Part shown: in pieces, positions 34,141 through 45,819 of the stretch | Layout of the letters: each line of letters opens with the position of its first letter | Position numbering within the stretch: position 1 is the first letter of the stretch | Assembly: GCF_012933545.1 (NCBI RefSeq) | Contig: NZ_JAADJU010000013.1 | Location: forward strand, 62,001-126,000 | Length of the DNA stretch: 64,000 bases | From: Rouxiella aceris | GTDB taxonomy: Bacteria; Pseudomonadota; Gammaproteobacteria; Enterobacterales; Enterobacteriaceae | Reading direction: 5' to 3' | The notes under the pieces: model-generated | The model's database searches: none | What the model saw: the letters and a program-made list of their open reading frames with translations, nothing else | What the model was told of the DNA's origin: nothing | Made by a program: the position numbers and the translations under genes

Positions 34141-37100
34141 CTAGTTTCGACGTCGGTGTAACCAGATCAATTTATAAGCGGCCGGGATAATAAACATCGA
34201 CAGCAGCGGCGCAGTGATCATGCCGCCAATCATTGGTGCTGCTATCCTGCTCATGATTTCCGAACCGGTGCCGGTGCCCCACAAGATCGGCAGTAATCCG
34301 GCAACGATCACCGCCACGGTCATCGCCTTTGGTCGCACGCGCATCACCGCCCCCTGATACAACGCGTTGTCCAGTCCCTGTACCGTAAAGGTTTCGGCGA
34401 CGAGTAAGCGCGGATCCTGTTCAATGGCGTGACGTAAATACATCAGCATCACCACGCCAAACTCGGCGGCGAGACCTGCCAGCGCAATGAACCCGGTACC
34501 GGTGGCAACTGATAAGTGGAAACCCTGCCAGTACAGAAACCAGATACCGCCAATTAAGGCAAAGGGGATACTGGCAATAATCAGCAATGCTTCGCTGACC
34601 CGGCGAAAAGCCAGATAGAGCAAAATAAAGATAATCATCAGGGTCATCGGCACCATTAAGGTCAATTTCTGGTTGGCGCGCTCTAACAGCTCATACTGAC
34701 CGGTAAAGGAGACGCTGGTACCGGGTTGCAAATGGACTTGCCGGGCAATCACTTTTTTCAGGTCATTGACCACTGACACCATATCCCGCCCGCGTGAATC
34801 AATAAAAATCCAACTGGTGGGGCGCGCATTTTCGGTTTTTAACATCGGCGGTCCAGAGACAATCTTGATATCGGCCACTTCTCCCAGGGTGATTTGCTGT
34901 TTTTGCGCAGTTAATATCGGCAGTTGGCGCAGGGTTTCCGGACTGTCGCGAAAACTCTGCGGATAGCGAATATTAATCGGGTAGCGAGCGATGCCTTCTA
35001 CGGTTTCCCCCACCTCGGCACCGCCGATCGCCGACGAGACAAAAAGCTGAACATCCTCGACGGTCATGCCATATCTTGCTGCCGCTTCACGCTTGATATC
35101 CACATCAATATAACGCCCGCCCACCAGTCGTTCTGCCAACGCGGATACCACGCCGGGGACCTGGCGGGCTGCCGTGGCAATTTGCTGCGCGGAAGCATCG
35201 ATATCGGCCAGTACGCTACCTGAGACTTTAATCCCTATGGGGCTTTTGATCCCGGTGGACAGCATATCGATGCGGTTACGGATCGGCGGCACCCAGAGGT
35301 TTACCAGCCCCGGCAGACGTACCCTGGCGTCCAGCTCGTCGATGATTTTATCCAGCGTCATACCTGCTCGCCACTGAGACTGCGGCTTGAGCTGGATGGT
35401 AGTCTCGACCATCTCCAGCGGTGCCGAATCGGTGGCCGTTTCCGCACGCCCGGTCTTGCCAAATACCGTGGCTACTTCGGGCACGGTTTTAATCAGTTTA
35501 TCGGTGGCCTGCAACAGCACTGCCGCCTGCGCAGCAGAAATACCGGGCAGGGTAGAGGGCATATATAACAAATCCCCCTCATTGATTTTGGGTAAAAACT
35601 CGCCGCCTATTTTGCCCAGTGGCCAGATAACGGTCAGTATCGACAACAGGGCAATACCCAGCGTCAGTTTTGGCCAGTTCAGCACACGGATCAGCATTGG
35701 ATGATAGAGTTTGATTAACAGGCGATTTAACGGATTACGGGCTTCGGCACGAATATGCCCGCGGATCAGATAGCCCATCAGGATCGGGATCACCATAATT
35801 GCCAATCCCGCGGCCCCGGCCATGGCATAGGTTTTGGTAAAGGCCAGCGGGCCAAAGAGCCGTCCTTCCTGACCTTCGAGGGTAAAGATCGGGATAAAGG
35901 AGAGGGTGATAATCAGCAGGCTGATAAATAACGCCGGACCGACCTCGACTGAGGCATCAGTGATCACCTGCCAGCGTGAGGCGCTGTCCAGCGGTTGTCC
36001 GGGATGCTGATGTTGCCAGGCTTCGATTTTTTTATGGGCGTTTTCTATCATGACAATAGCGGCATCCACCATGGCACCAACGGCGATGGCAATTCCCCCC
36101 AGCGACATAATATTGGCGTTGATCCCCTGATAGTGCATCACAATAAAGGCAATGCATAAGCCCAGCGGCAACGACACAATGGCCACCAGAGCGGAACGCA
36201 GGTGCCACAGAAACAGCGCGCAGACTACGGCGACTACGATAAATTCTTCCAGCAGTTTATCGCGTAAATTATCAATGGCGCGATCGATGAGCTGACTGCG
36301 ATCATAGGTGGTGACCACTTCCACACCGGCAGGCAGACTGGCTTTTAGCGACTCCAGTTTGGCTTTAACCGCCGAGATCACCTCTCTGGCATTTTTGCCG
36401 GAACGCAAGATCACTACGCCACCGGCTGCCTCGCCCTCACCGTTTAATTCCGAGATGCCACGCCGCATTTCCGGCCCGATTTGTACCCGAGCCACATCAC
36501 CCAGATAGACCGGAACGCCGGTTTCGTTGGTTTTTAACACAATATGATTAAAGTCATCCAGCGTTTGCAGATAGCCGCTGGCCCTGACCATATATTCGGC
36601 CTCGGCCAGTTCCACCGATGAACCCCCGGCTTCCTGGTTGGAGGCGGTAATCGCCTGTTTGACTTCCGTCAGTCGGATGCCGTATTGCGCCAGTTTTAGC
36701 GGATTAACGACGATCTGATACTCTTTTACTACCCCGCCAATGGACGCGACTTCCGCTACCCCCGGCAGAGTTTTGAGTTCAAATTTTAACACCCAATCCT
36801 GTAGCGAACGTAATTCCGCCAGGTTATGTTGGCCACTGCGATCGACCAGCGCGTACTCAAATATCCAGCCGACGCCGGTGGCATCGGGGCCGATTTGCGG
36901 CGTCACACCGGTTGGCAGTTTGCCCTGTACCTGATTGAGATATTCCAGTACCCGCGATCTGGCCCAGTATAAGTCGGTGCCATCTTCAAAAATAACGTAA
37001 ACGTAGGAAGCACCAAAAGAGGAAAAACCGCGTACCGTTTTTGCTCCCGGCACCGAGAGCATGGTGGTAGTTAACGGGTAGGTCACTTGATTTTCGACAA

Positions 37101-37278
37101 TCTGCGGTGCCTGACCGGGATAGCTGGTTTGTACGATAACCTGAACATCCGAAAGGTCGGGCAGTGCATCTACCGGGGTATGCACAATGGTCCAGGTTCC
37201 CCACAGGCAGAGAAACAGGGTTGCCATCATCACCAGAAAGCGGTTCGCCACTGACCAGCGCAGGATCCATGCAATCAT
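34141..37278 (-). CDS. cusA: Copper/silver efflux RND pump CusA
   Basis: A 1045-residue inner-membrane RND transporter aligning with E. coli CusA from [18 protein letters not shown] to the C-terminal [15 protein letters not shown]. The three methionines of the metal site are in place: GDLLYM (about residue 570), PLEMVE (about 620) and IDMLST (about 670). It exports Cu(I)/Ag(I) with CusB and CusC. ATG 37278 is chosen because AAGGAAAG precedes it and it matches E. coli; the longer frame has no support. It begins 10 bp after the cusB stop. Confidence 0.97.
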   Translation of the reverse strand: MIAWILRWSVANRFLVMMATLFLCLWGTWTIVHTPVDALPDLSDVQVIVQTSYPGQAPQIVENQVTYPLTTTMLSVPGAKTVRGFSSFGASYVYVIFEDGTDLYWARSRVLEYLNQVQGKLPTGVTPQIGPDATGVGWIFEYALVDRSGQHNLAELRSLQDWVLKFELKTLPGVAEVASIGGVVKEYQIVVNPLKLAQYGIRLTEVKQAITASNQEAGGSSVELAEAEYMVRASGYLQTLDDFNHIVLKTNETGVPVYLGDVARVQIGPEMRRGISELNGEGEAAGGVVILRSGKNAREVISAVKAKLESLKASLPAGVEVVTTYDRSQLIDRAIDNLRDKLLEEFIVVAVVCALFLWHLRSALVAIVSLPLGLCIAFIVMHYQGINANIMSLGGIAIAVGAMVDAAIVMIENAHKKIEAWQHQHPGQPLDSASRWQVITDASVEVGPALFISLLIITLSFIPIFTLEGQEGRLFGPLAFTKTYAMAGAAGLAIMVIPILMGYLIRGHIRAEARNPLNRLLIKLYHPMLIRVLNWPKLTLGIALLSILTVIWPLGKIGGEFLPKINEGDLLYMPSTLPGISAAQAAVLLQATDKLIKTVPEVATVFGKTGRAETATDSAPLEMVETTIQLKPQSQWRAGMTLDKIIDELDARVRLPGLVNLWVPPIRNRIDMLSTGIKSPIGIKVSGSVLADIDASAQQIATAARQVPGVVSALAERLVGGRYIDVDIKREAAARYGMTVEDVQLFVSSAIGGAEVGETVEGIARYPINIRYPQSFRDSPETLRQLPILTAQKQQITLGEVADIKIVSGPPMLKTENARPTSWIFIDSRGRDMVSVVNDLKKVIARQVHLQPGTSVSFTGQYELLERANQKLTLMVPMTLMIIFILLYLAFRRVSEALLIIASIPFALIGGIWFLYWQGFHLSVATGTGFIALAGLAAEFGVVMLMYLRHAIEQDPRLLVAETFTVQGLDNALYQGAVMRVRPKAMTVAVIVAGLLPILWGTGTGSEIMSRIAAPMIGGMITAPLLSMFIIPAAYKLIWLHRRRN

Positions 37279-37288
37279 TTTTCTTTCC

Positions 37289-38563
37289 TTATTGCTGAGT
37301 AGCAGCGGATGAAGGAGGGGTGACATCGGCCATAGCCGCGTTGTCGTGGCGCATATTATCCAGCGCACCGGCAATATTGGCCTCGGAATCAATCAGAAAC
37401 AGGCCATTAATCACCACCGACTCACCGGCCGACAGACCGGCGCTTACTGCGGTTTCTTGCTGTGACTCATGAAATATTTTGATCACTTTCGGCACAAAGC
37501 GTCCCTCGGCGTTCAGGGTGATCACCCGTTGTTCACTGCCGGTATCGATTACCGCCTGCGAAGGGATCAATAACATCTCCGGGCTTTGTGTGGTCAGGGT
37601 TAACGACGCATTCATCCCGGGTTTCAGCAATTCATCGTGATTATCTACCTGCAGCCGAACCTGCAGTGTACGGGTGGCGGTATCGACACTTGGCAGGGTG
37701 TTCCATTTCTGCACTTTAAAGTTTTTATCCGGATAGGCGGGGACCTGCACAGTAAATTGTGAAGAGTCCTTGATCAGATAGGCGACGGATTCCGGCAGCG
37801 CGGCACTGATCCACACCGGGTCCATCCCCTGAATCTGCGCCACTACGCTGTCTTTGGTGATATTCATGCCGGTTCTTAAGGCAAAAGCGGTGATCACCCC
37901 ATCGATAGGCGCCCGCAGGGTAAAGTGTGTTTGTATCGTTTTGGTTTTGCGCAGTTGCTGGATGTCTTCTTCCGGCATACCGTCGAGTCGCAGTCGTTCC
38001 AGCACACCTTCGACCTGGGTAGCCGTGCCACCAGTAGTGGTAAGCAGCAGATATTCACTTTGTGCTTCGACCCATTGCGGAATGGTCAGCTCAATGAGCG
38101 GAGTGGCTTTTTTTACCTTGTCACCCACGGTAAGGGGGTAGACCTTTTCGATAAAGCCTTCGGCACGGGACTGGACAATAACAAACTGATATTCATTAAA
38201 ACTGACATTGGCCGGCAAGGTTTGCGCATAGGTCAGTTTGCCCATACGTACCTTCTCAGTGCGCATACCCAGATTTTGCGTTTGTGTAGCATCAATACGC
38301 ACTCCGGGCCGGGTAACGCCACCGGCAGACTCTTCGTCGGCATATTTCGGCAACAGGTCCATATCCATAAACGGAGATTTACCTGGCTTGTCAAACTTGG
38401 TATTGGGACTCATTGGGTCATACCAAAAGAGTACCTTACGCTCAGTGACAGCCGGTTTACTATGCACAACGTTGATAGAGTAAAAAGCAGCTAATACGAT
38501 AATCAGAATAACCAGCACACTGCTTATTATTATCGCTGTGCGTTTAACAAGGAGAGAACACAT
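37289..38563 (-). CDS. cusB: Copper/silver efflux membrane-fusion protein CusB
   Basis: A 424-residue periplasmic adaptor with an N-terminal membrane anchor (residues about 8-33). The metal-binding N-terminal segment is conserved ([26 protein letters not shown]), including the Met residues that bind Cu(I)/Ag(I). The barrel-sandwich ([20 protein letters not shown]), hairpin and beta-barrel ([10 protein letters not shown]) parts follow. It links CusA to CusC and receives metal from CusF. Confidence 0.96.
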   Translation of the reverse strand: MCSLLVKRTAIIISSVLVILIIVLAAFYSINVVHSKPAVTERKVLFWYDPMSPNTKFDKPGKSPFMDMDLLPKYADEESAGGVTRPGVRIDATQTQNLGMRTEKVRMGKLTYAQTLPANVSFNEYQFVIVQSRAEGFIEKVYPLTVGDKVKKATPLIELTIPQWVEAQSEYLLLTTTGGTATQVEGVLERLRLDGMPEEDIQQLRKTKTIQTHFTLRAPIDGVITAFALRTGMNITKDSVVAQIQGMDPVWISAALPESVAYLIKDSSQFTVQVPAYPDKNFKVQKWNTLPSVDTATRTLQVRLQVDNHDELLKPGMNASLTLTTQSPEMLLIPSQAVIDTGSEQRVITLNAEGRFVPKVIKIFHESQQETAVSAGLSAGESVVINGLFLIDSEANIAGALDNMRHDNAAMADVTPPSSAATQQ

Positions 38564-38679
38564 AGGCTACCTTACCGGTGCGTAAATTTATAATATGCAA
38601 AAATATAAAGTGTCGCTTTGCGGCCTGGTCAATGCTGAAAATAAATTGCCCGGCGACACTGTTGTTTTGACGATATTGA

Positions 38680-39006
38680 TTAGTTTTTCACGGCAATATT
38701 TTTCAGCACAGCCAGAGGCCCTTGCTGTACAAAAGAAAAATTAACCTGATCGCCCACCTTGATGGCGGACAATTGACTGGCCGAGGCAAAGGTAAAACGC
38801 ATGGTCATTGCCGGCCAGCTAATGGCCGGAATAGCCTGATGGGCAATGCTGACTTTACTATTTTGGTAATCAATTTCTTTTACTACCCCTTGTGCCTGCA
38901 CCAGCTGTTGTTGCGCGGCAGAAGAAGCAGCCTGTTCCGCCGCCTGGACAGAAAAGATCGTGGTTAAAGAGCAAGCAATTAAAGCAACCTGAATTAAACG
39001 ACGCAT
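38680..39006 (-). CDS. cusF: Periplasmic Cu(I)/Ag(I) chaperone CusF
   Basis: A 108-residue periplasmic protein with a signal peptide ending in VQAAE. The OB-fold core retains all metal-site residues: His56, Trp64 (cation-pi cap), Met67 and Met69 in IAHQAIPAISWPAMTMRF. It delivers metal to CusB. Confidence 0.95.
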   Translation of the reverse strand: MRRLIQVALIACSLTTIFSVQAAEQAASSAAQQQLVQAQGVVKEIDYQNSKVSIAHQAIPAISWPAMTMRFTFASASQLSAIKVGDQVNFSFVQQGPLAVLKNIAVKN

Positions 39007-39041
39007 AATGATATCTCCTCAGATAAAGGGTAAATGTGTAA

Positions 39042-40424
39042 TTACTCAACCCATCCACCGCCCAAGGCGGTAAATAAATTAACTTCATTGATCTGCCGGG
39101 CATATTTCAAATCGAGAATAGCCTGTCGGGTGGCAAACAAGTTTCTTTCGGCATCCAGCACGTCGATATAGCTGACGGCACCGTGGGCATAGAGCGCAGT
39201 GGCGCGTTGCAGGCTGACCTGTAACGAAGTCAGATAAGCCTCTTGTGCCAAAAGTTGGGCGCGGTAGCTGTCTTTTAATGACAATTGGTCCGCGACTTCT
39301 TTAAAGGCGGTTTGTATTCTCTGTTCATAAGTGACAATGGTTTGCTGCTGGCGAACTTCAGCCAGTGATAAATTGGCTTTATTACGGCCAGCATTAAACA
39401 GCGGCACATCAATTTTAGGAATAAAATTCCACATGCCGCTGGCGGCATTAAATAAACTGGAAAGATTAGTGCTGCTGCCGGTGATATCACCAGTAAGGGA
39501 AATAGACGGGAAAAACGCCGCCCGCGCCGCACCGATATTGGCATCGGCCGCCATCATTAAATGTTCGGCCTCGGCGATATCCGGTCTTTGCAATAAAATA
39601 GTTGAAGAGAGACGAGGGGGGAGCTGCACTTCATCGAGATGTTCGATGCTTTGGCTATTATTTTCGGCTAATGCACTCGATCTTCCCAACACCAGCCATA
39701 ATGCATGGTTAGCCTGTGCCAGTTCGCCCTCTCTTTTCGCCACCTCGGCTTGGGTGGTGGCTATCAGCCCCTTGGCCTGCTCCAGTGCCAATAGGGTGGT
39801 ACTACCAGTCAATAACTGTTTTTCCACAAAGGAATAGGACTGCTGATAATTAATCAGCGTTTCTCTGGCCACCTGTAATTGCTGAAAGGCCAGACGCTGG
39901 CTGTAATAACTTTGCGTTACGCTGGCAACCAGCAAAATATGCACCGCGCGCTGTGCCTGCTGGCTGGCAAAATAGCTTTGCCGGTCCGCTTCACTCAGGT
40001 TTTTTAGTCGGCCAAAAAAATCCAGATCATAACTGATATCAAGCCCGGCACTGTATTGTCGTGACGTTGCTGCATTTCCTTTCAACGGGCCAGAGTAGGT
40101 GCCGTCAGTGGCACCATTTAACTGTGGATAACGATCGGCATCGGTAATTTTATACTGCGAGCGCGCTTCGGCTACCTTGAGCGTCGCCATGCGCAAATCA
40201 GGATTATGCTGCAATGCCTCGCTGATATAGCTTTTTAGCAACGGATCGGTAAAAAAATTATGCCAGCCGCTATCATTGATGCCACGGGCCGTCACCAGGG
40301 CATTTTGGCCAACAGAAAACTGTTGCGGAACCGGTAACGCCGGACGCTGGTACTGCGGAGCAAGGGAAGTGCAGCCTTGCAGGATCAATAAACTGCTTAG
40401 CGTTATTATTTTTAATGTCAACAT
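39042..40424 (-). CDS. cusC: Outer-membrane efflux channel CusC
   Basis: A 460-residue outer-membrane lipoprotein of the TolC/NodT class with lipobox LILQGC. Family blocks include the APQYQRPALPVP start, the DISYDLDFFGRLKNLSEADRQ and the AEHLMMAADANIGAARAAFFPSISL segments. First gene of cusCFBA. ATG 40424 matches the E. coli start, although the frame opens 15 nt earlier. Confidence 0.95.
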   Translation of the reverse strand: MLTLKIITLSSLLILQGCTSLAPQYQRPALPVPQQFSVGQNALVTARGINDSGWHNFFTDPLLKSYISEALQHNPDLRMATLKVAEARSQYKITDADRYPQLNGATDGTYSGPLKGNAATSRQYSAGLDISYDLDFFGRLKNLSEADRQSYFASQQAQRAVHILLVASVTQSYYSQRLAFQQLQVARETLINYQQSYSFVEKQLLTGSTTLLALEQAKGLIATTQAEVAKREGELAQANHALWLVLGRSSALAENNSQSIEHLDEVQLPPRLSSTILLQRPDIAEAEHLMMAADANIGAARAAFFPSISLTGDITGSSTNLSSLFNAASGMWNFIPKIDVPLFNAGRNKANLSLAEVRQQQTIVTYEQRIQTAFKEVADQLSLKDSYRAQLLAQEAYLTSLQVSLQRATALYAHGAVSYIDVLDAERNLFATRQAILDLKYARQINEVNLFTALGGGWVE

Positions 40425-40527
40425 GTTGCTTCCCGTCAAATGGCCCCGGATAACAGAGTGATGTTATTGGTTAGCGGTGGTGGTGATAGCTACCCTAACG
40501 GATCGCCTCTGTTGGACCCGTGACAGG

Positions 40528-40548
40528 AAAATGACAATGCTGTCATTT
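40528..40548. promoter_or_regulatory. CusR box between cusC and cusR
   Basis: AAATGACAATGCTGTCATTT (40529-40548) matches the E. coli CusR palindrome AAAATGACAA-N2-TTGTCATTTT in nearly every position. It lies in the divergent region, so it should control both cusCFBA and cusRS. Confidence 0.88.
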
Positions 40549-40616
40549 AGCGGATAAGTCGTTGATATCAGCGAGCGCAACACTAGAATGGTCTGACCGT
40601 ACCTGTGGGAGGACGC

Positions 40617-41300
40617 GTGAAACTATTAATCGTCGAAGATGAAGTTAAAACCGGTGAATATCTGAGCAAGGGACTGACCGAGGCCGGTTTTGTGGTCGAC
40701 CTGGCTGATAACGGCATGACCGGTTATCACTACGCCATGACCACGGATTATGATCTGCTGGTGCTGGATATTATGCTGCCAGATATCAATGGCTGGGAGA
40801 GTGTCAAATTGCTGCGCTCGGCGGGCAAGGGTATGCCGATTTTACTGCTGTCGGCTCTGGGTACCGTCGAACACCGGGTAAAAGGGCTGGAACTCGGGGC
40901 CGATGACTATCTGATCAAGCCTTTTGCTTTTGCCGAGCTGCTGGCCAGAGTGCGTACTCTGCTGCGTCGTGGTTCAGTGGTAATGGCGGAAAGTCAGTTT
41001 CAGGTAGCCAATCTGCTGCTCGATGTGGTTACTCGCCGGGTAACGCGCAGCGGGGTAAAAATTACCCTGACCAGCAAGGAGTTTACCCTGCTGGAATATT
41101 TTATCCGTCACAGCGGCGAAGTGCTGCCCCGTTCGCTGATTGCCTCGCAGGTGTGGGATATGAATTTTGACAGTGATACCAACGCCATTGATGTGGCGGT
41201 AAAACGGCTACGGGCAAAAATAGACAATGATTTTGAACCGAAACTGATCCACACCGTGCGCGGTGTTGGCTATGTTCTTGAGGCGCCGGATGGCGAATAA
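40617..41300 (+). CDS. cusR: Copper-response regulator CusR
   Basis: A 227-residue OmpR-type response regulator; the receiver domain has phospho-acceptor Asp51 in VLDIMLPD, and the winged-helix DNA-binding domain closely matches E. coli ([46 protein letters not shown]). GTG 40617 is chosen because MKLLIVEDE aligns with E. coli CusR and GGGAGGA is just upstream. It overlaps cusS by 11 bp. Confidence 0.95.
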   Translation: MKLLIVEDEVKTGEYLSKGLTEAGFVVDLADNGMTGYHYAMTTDYDLLVLDIMLPDINGWESVKLLRSAGKGMPILLLSALGTVEHRVKGLELGADDYLIKPFAFAELLARVRTLLRRGSVVMAESQFQVANLLLDVVTRRVTRSGVKITLTSKEFTLLEYFIRHSGEVLPRSLIASQVWDMNFDSDTNAIDVAVKRLRAKIDNDFEPKLIHTVRGVGYVLEAPDGE

Positions 41301-42732
41301 AACGTTGCGTCGTCCTTTATCTTTATCTGCGCGCTTAACCGCCTTTATCAGCCTGGCAACGGTTGCCGCCTTTGCCATCTTCACCTGGATTATGATCCAC
41401 TCGGTTGAGAACCATTTTGCCGAACAGGATGTTGATGATTTACGCCAGTTAAGCAGCGGGTTACGCACTATTTTAAGCCAGGAGAACGAATCGCAGAGTA
41501 CGCGCCTGCAGCAATTAATTAACGCCCGAGAGAATCACCGTAACAGTTATATTTATCTTGGCGATGCGCAGAATCAGCCACTCTATCAGTCGCCGGACGG
41601 GCCGGATCTCAGGCAGGTATTGAGCTCGGTAACTTTCAATGCTGCCGGGGATATTGGTGATGTGATAGTCTGGCAGGATCCGCAGGTGACGAATATGCCG
41701 CATGATGTCATGCGCCGTGCCAGTTACCGCATTGTTGCCCTGGCGATTGATACCCGGGTGGACGGCAAACCCACGCGCTATAATCTGCTGCTTGCGTTGT
41801 CGATAGATTTCCACCTGCACTATATCCAGGCACTGAAAGATAACCTGATCATGACTGCCATCGCCATTAGTGCGGCAATCGTGTTGATGATTTTATTTAT
41901 TGTCTATCAGGGACATGCGCCAATCAGGCAGGTAAGTCGTAAAATACAGGGCATCACGTCCGAGAATCTGTCGAGCCGCTTATCGCCGCAACAGGTCCCT
42001 ATCGAACTGGCACAATTGGTGATCTCGTTTAATCAGATGATTGAGCGCATCGAGGATGTGTTTACCCGCCAGTCGCATTTTTCTGCCGATATCGCCCATG
42101 AAATGCGCACGCCCATTACCAATCTGGTGACCCAGACAGAAATTGCCCTCAGTCAACCGCGTTCGGCCAAAGAGTATGAAGATGTTCTCTATTCCAATCT
42201 GGAAGAGTTTTCGCGGATGGCAAAGATGGTCAGCGATATGCTGTTTTTATCTCAGGCGGATAATAATTTGCTGATCCCGGAGCGGGTGACGCTCTATCTG
42301 AGCGAAGAAGTGGGCAAGGTTTTTGATTTTTTTGAAGCCTGGGCAGAAGAACGCCAGGTCAGTCTGCAATGCTTTGGTCAAAATGTGGCAATCAGTGGCG
42401 ATGCGTTGATGTTGCGTCGTGCTATCAGCAATTTGCTCTCCAATGCCATTCGGTATACGCCAGCTGGTATGGCGGTTAGCGTGCGGATAACGGATTTAAG
42501 CGATCATATTCAGTTGATTGTTGAAAATCCCGGCAGCGCCATTGACTCGGCGCATCTGGATCGACTGTTTGATCGCTTTTATCGCGTCGATCCTTCACGG
42601 CAGCGCAAAGGTGAGGGCAGCGGTATTGGGTTGGCGATTGTCAAATCCATTATCCAGGCCCATCGGGGTACCATCACTGTGACCTCCGATGCGCAAGTCA
42701 CCCGATTTATTATCGCCTTGCCGAAAGCATAA
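41290..42732 (+). CDS. cusS: Copper-sensing histidine kinase CusS
   Basis: A 480-residue inner-membrane sensor kinase. TM1 is near residues 18-38, followed by a periplasmic sensor, TM2 (about 190-212), HAMP, the phospho-acceptor His270 in [14 protein letters not shown] and the ATPase N/G1/G2 boxes ([21 protein letters not shown]). It matches E. coli CusS except in the periplasmic domain, where the Met/His-rich segment of E. coli (a run of M, G and H) is replaced by a shorter [13 protein letters not shown] stretch. The [11 protein letters not shown] segment after TM1 is conserved. Confidence 0.93.
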   Translation: MANKTLRRPLSLSARLTAFISLATVAAFAIFTWIMIHSVENHFAEQDVDDLRQLSSGLRTILSQENESQSTRLQQLINARENHRNSYIYLGDAQNQPLYQSPDGPDLRQVLSSVTFNAAGDIGDVIVWQDPQVTNMPHDVMRRASYRIVALAIDTRVDGKPTRYNLLLALSIDFHLHYIQALKDNLIMTAIAISAAIVLMILFIVYQGHAPIRQVSRKIQGITSENLSSRLSPQQVPIELAQLVISFNQMIERIEDVFTRQSHFSADIAHEMRTPITNLVTQTEIALSQPRSAKEYEDVLYSNLEEFSRMAKMVSDMLFLSQADNNLLIPERVTLYLSEEVGKVFDFFEAWAEERQVSLQCFGQNVAISGDALMLRRAISNLLSNAIRYTPAGMAVSVRITDLSDHIQLIVENPGSAIDSAHLDRLFDRFYRVDPSRQRKGEGSGIGLAIVKSIIQAHRGTITVTSDAQVTRFIIALPKA

Positions 42733-42740
42733 AACGCTTA

Positions 42741-42766
42741 CGCCGAGGGGGAAAATACCCTCGGCG
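42741..42766. terminator. Hairpin terminator between cusS and the ABC ATPase gene
   Basis: Stem CGCCGAGGG / CCCTCGGCG with an 8-nt loop, between convergent genes; no strong T-run follows. Confidence 0.65.
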
Positions 42767-42795
42767 CTTGAGCTATTTTGCGTCTGCGCGGGGCA

Positions 42796-43881
42796 TTAGT
42801 GGGTGACGACATCCAACGCTTTAAGATTTTTGGCTTGCCATGACAGCATCACATCACTGCCGGGAGTCCAGTCGGCATGCACCTGCGACGCCGGCATTTT
42901 GACCATAAAGTTACCCTGTCCCGCCACCTCGGTCAGCATTCGCACATGGTCGCCCAGATAGATAAATTGCTGAATTTTGGCTTTTACCTGCTGGCTACCT
43001 GCGCTGGGATTATTGACGCTGATATGTTCCGGGCGAATGCATAACATGATTTTTTTGCCCGGCGAGCTCGGACGCACTTTTAATGCCGCCAATTGCGTGC
43101 CGTCGTCAAGGCTGGTGCGGTAATAATCGCCGTCGGCTTGTACATTGGTTGCCAGTAAGCTGTTGTTTTCGCCAATAAATTGCGCCACAAACGAGTTGGT
43201 GGGTTCTTCGTAGATTTTATTGGGCGTATCCATCTGCTGGATCACCCCGTCATTGAAAACCGCAACGCGATCGGACATGGTCATCGCTTCGCTCTGATCG
43301 TGGGTGACATAGACAATGGTCAGATCGAGCATTTCATGTAATTGCTTGATTTCCATCTGCATATGCTCACGCAACTGCTTATCCAGCGCTCCCAGAGGTT
43401 CATCCATCAATACCAGTTTTGGTTCAAATACCAATGCGCGCGCCAGCGCCACACGCTGCTGCTGGCCACCGGACATTTGTGCCGGGTAACGGTCGGCCAG
43501 AGGTGTCAGTTTTACCATATCGAGAATGCGGTCAACCTTGGCTTTGATATCCGCTTTGCTCAGGCGGCGAATGCGCAGGGGAAAAGCCAGGTTTTCTGCC
43601 ACCGTCATATGCGGAAACAGGGCGTAATTCTGGAATACCATGCCGATATCTCGTTGATGCGGCGGCAAATTATGTAATGGCTTATCGCGCAGTAAAATTT
43701 CACCCTGGGTCGGCGTTTCAAAACCGGCAAGCATCATCAGGCTGGTGGTTTTACCTGAACCCGAGGGCCCGAGCATGGTTAAAAACTCCCCCTCCTGTAC
43801 CTCGAGATTGAGGTTTTTAACAACCAGCTTATCGCCGTCGTAGCTCTTCACGATATTTTTAAAGCTGACATAGCTTTTCAT
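42796..43881 (-). CDS. PotA-type ABC transporter ATP-binding protein
   Basis: A 361-residue ATPase of the spermidine/putrescine class. Walker A GPSGSGKTT, Q-loop MVFQNYALFPHMTVAENLAFPL, signature MSGGQQQR, Walker B LVLMDEPLGALD and a C-terminal TOBE regulatory domain are present. ATG 43881 gives the normal N-terminus. Its partners (binding protein and two permeases) are 3.5 kb away on the other strand (47352-50546), and no other ATPase gene is near them, so this gene most likely completes that importer. Confidence 0.9.
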   Translation of the reverse strand: MKSYVSFKNIVKSYDGDKLVVKNLNLEVQEGEFLTMLGPSGSGKTTSLMMLAGFETPTQGEILLRDKPLHNLPPHQRDIGMVFQNYALFPHMTVAENLAFPLRIRRLSKADIKAKVDRILDMVKLTPLADRYPAQMSGGQQQRVALARALVFEPKLVLMDEPLGALDKQLREHMQMEIKQLHEMLDLTIVYVTHDQSEAMTMSDRVAVFNDGVIQQMDTPNKIYEEPTNSFVAQFIGENNSLLATNVQADGDYYRTSLDDGTQLAALKVRPSSPGKKIMLCIRPEHISVNNPSAGSQQVKAKIQQFIYLGDHVRMLTEVAGQGNFMVKMPASQVHADWTPGSDVMLSWQAKNLKALDVVTH

Positions 43882-44192
43882 CACGGTTACTCCCAGAAAA
43901 CTGACTATCACATGTTTGGTACCACCCGGCATGATTTATGCATGATCCTGTTTGCAGAACGTGGCGGGATGGCGCTATTAAAAATCTTTACCATTGTGAA
44001 AAGCGTTCTGACAAGTAGTTTTTGACAAAATCATGAAAATTTTAAGCCTGAGGGAGAGTCCGCAGGTTTATGTTTTTTATTGTAATTTTCTGTTTGGCAT
44101 TTTTTGTAAGCGGTTTTCTGTCAGCAGGATTATGCAATCCCCGGCAAGCCAATATCACTCACCAGGGCTGCACCGAAAACAGGCAAAAAGCG
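43882..44192. other. Leader region of the PotA-like gene
   Basis: About 310 bp without a credible gene. At 43936-43945, TTATGCATGA is an 8-of-10 match to the palindrome TGATGCATCA found before other genes of this region, and could be a weak GntR operator. Confidence 0.4.
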
Positions 44193-45683
44193 TTATTCCG
44201 GCATTTTCAGACGGCGTTTCAGGCAGGAAACGATGGTGGCAAAAGCGGTTTCCATTTGCGGAATTTCCACGCAGCCGTAGCCGAGTATCAGTCCGCGACG
44301 ATGGGTGTTGTACATGTAATAGCCTGATAAGGCGCGAGTTAGTACGCCTTTCTGCTCCAGCTCGGCACTTAGCGCCACGTCGTCAATGGCATCTGGCAAT
44401 GATAAAATCAGGTGCAGTCCCGCGTTGCTGTATTCACAAAGAAAATCCTTTCCCAGCTCCTGTTCAATCATCCGCGCCAGGGCGTTGCGTCGTTTGCCAT
44501 ACAGCAAGCGCATACGGCGGATATGCGCCCCATAGTGACCTTCGCGAATAAACTCCGACAGCGTCAACTGCGCCAGCCCGTTGCCGCCGCGATACAGCTC
44601 CGAGTGAGCGATCTTCAGCTTGGCCGCAAGCGCGCGCGGTAAAACCACGTAGCTGATGCGCATGGCCGGATAGAGCGTTTTGCTGAAGGTACCAATGTAA
44701 ATCACCGGCGCATCGGGCAATAAACCCTGCAACGCCGGGATCGGACTGCCCGAGTAACGAAATTCGCTGTCGTAATCATCCTCCACCACCCAGCTGCCAT
44801 GCTGTACCGCCAGCGCCAGAATTCGTTGCCGCCGGGCCAGGCTCATCACCGATCCCAGCGGATACTGGTGCGAAGGCGTCACGCAGATCAGTTTGGGCGG
44901 TGTCTCATCTTCGCCTGAGATATCAGCAGGATCCATACCATTTTCATCTACCGGAATGGCCTTCATGGTAATGCCGTTGATACTGAGAATATTACGTATT
45001 CCCCAGTAGCTCGGCTCTTCAATCCAGGCAGTATCGCCATGGTCGCAAAGCACCTTGGCCAGTAAATCCAGGGCTTCATGGGTGCCGGCGGTGATCAGAA
45101 TTTGCTCCGGGGTGCAGTTCACCGAACGGGCGATATGCAGATAGTCGGTCAGCGCATGCTGCAACGGCGAGCAGCCACCGTGACGGGAGTAGGTGAGATA
45201 TTCCGGACTCAGACGGCGGTTGAGCCGGTTTTGCAGCTTGCGCCAGATATCGTAGGGAAAACGGGTGACATCGGGCACACCGGGCATAAACGCCCCCCAC
45301 TGGTGCGGTGCCACCCCGGTTCTGCCCAGCAGGCGGGTACCGCGTTTGGACAGATTGACGTTGGCGCGCACCGGCAAACTGGCCGGACGGGATTGCACGC
45401 TGCCCATTCCCGCCTCGGGCAGATCGGCATTGACAAAAGTTCCGCTGCCGGCGCGGGTCTGTAAATAACCTTCCGCCTGCAATTGTTCATAGGCTGCCAA
45501 CACGGTATTTCGCGAAATGCCCAACTCTTTAGCCAGGTCGCGGGTAGCGGGTAAACGGCTGCCGGGCGCGATACTGGCGTCAAGGATCGTGCCCCTTAGT
45601 GCCTGGTACAACCGCTTGTTGAGGTTGCTGTCGGAGGTGGAGCCCAGCCGGTGCAAAATCAGATCTGAGAGGAGTGAGCGCAA
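44193..45683 (-). CDS. MocR-family regulator (GntR HTH fused to aminotransferase-like domain)
   Basis: A 496-residue MocR/PdxR/GabR-type regulator. The winged HTH is at residues about 15-80 (LYQALRGTILDASIAPGSRLPATRDLAKELGISRNTVLAAYEQL), then a fold-type I aminotransferase domain with the PLP-lysine motif IGTFSKTLYPAMRISYV. Divergent from gabT, with 136 bp between, so it is probably the PLP-dependent activator or repressor of the GabT gene. ACTGG-like half-sites recur in that gap (45703-45712, 45721-45730, 45776-45785). Confidence 0.9.
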   Translation of the reverse strand: MRSLLSDLILHRLGSTSDSNLNKRLYQALRGTILDASIAPGSRLPATRDLAKELGISRNTVLAAYEQLQAEGYLQTRAGSGTFVNADLPEAGMGSVQSRPASLPVRANVNLSKRGTRLLGRTGVAPHQWGAFMPGVPDVTRFPYDIWRKLQNRLNRRLSPEYLTYSRHGGCSPLQHALTDYLHIARSVNCTPEQILITAGTHEALDLLAKVLCDHGDTAWIEEPSYWGIRNILSINGITMKAIPVDENGMDPADISGEDETPPKLICVTPSHQYPLGSVMSLARRQRILALAVQHGSWVVEDDYDSEFRYSGSPIPALQGLLPDAPVIYIGTFSKTLYPAMRISYVVLPRALAAKLKIAHSELYRGGNGLAQLTLSEFIREGHYGAHIRRMRLLYGKRRNALARMIEQELGKDFLCEYSNAGLHLILSLPDAIDDVALSAELEQKGVLTRALSGYYMYNTHRRGLILGYGCVEIPQMETAFATIVSCLKRRLKMPE

Positions 45684-45819
45684 TTGGTACCTTAAAATAA
45701 ATAGAACTGGTTCTAGATTATAGGACCGGTTTGGCGCTAAAAAGCAAGGGTGATGATTAACGCATCGAACGATTTAACTGGATCAATGATTCAACGCAAC
45801 GAAAGGGCAGGAGTAAGAA

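Noticed and set aside
44033-44551. Plus-strand reading frame of 172 codons
   Set aside because: It runs antisense through the end of the MocR gene, has no family resemblance and no ribosome site.
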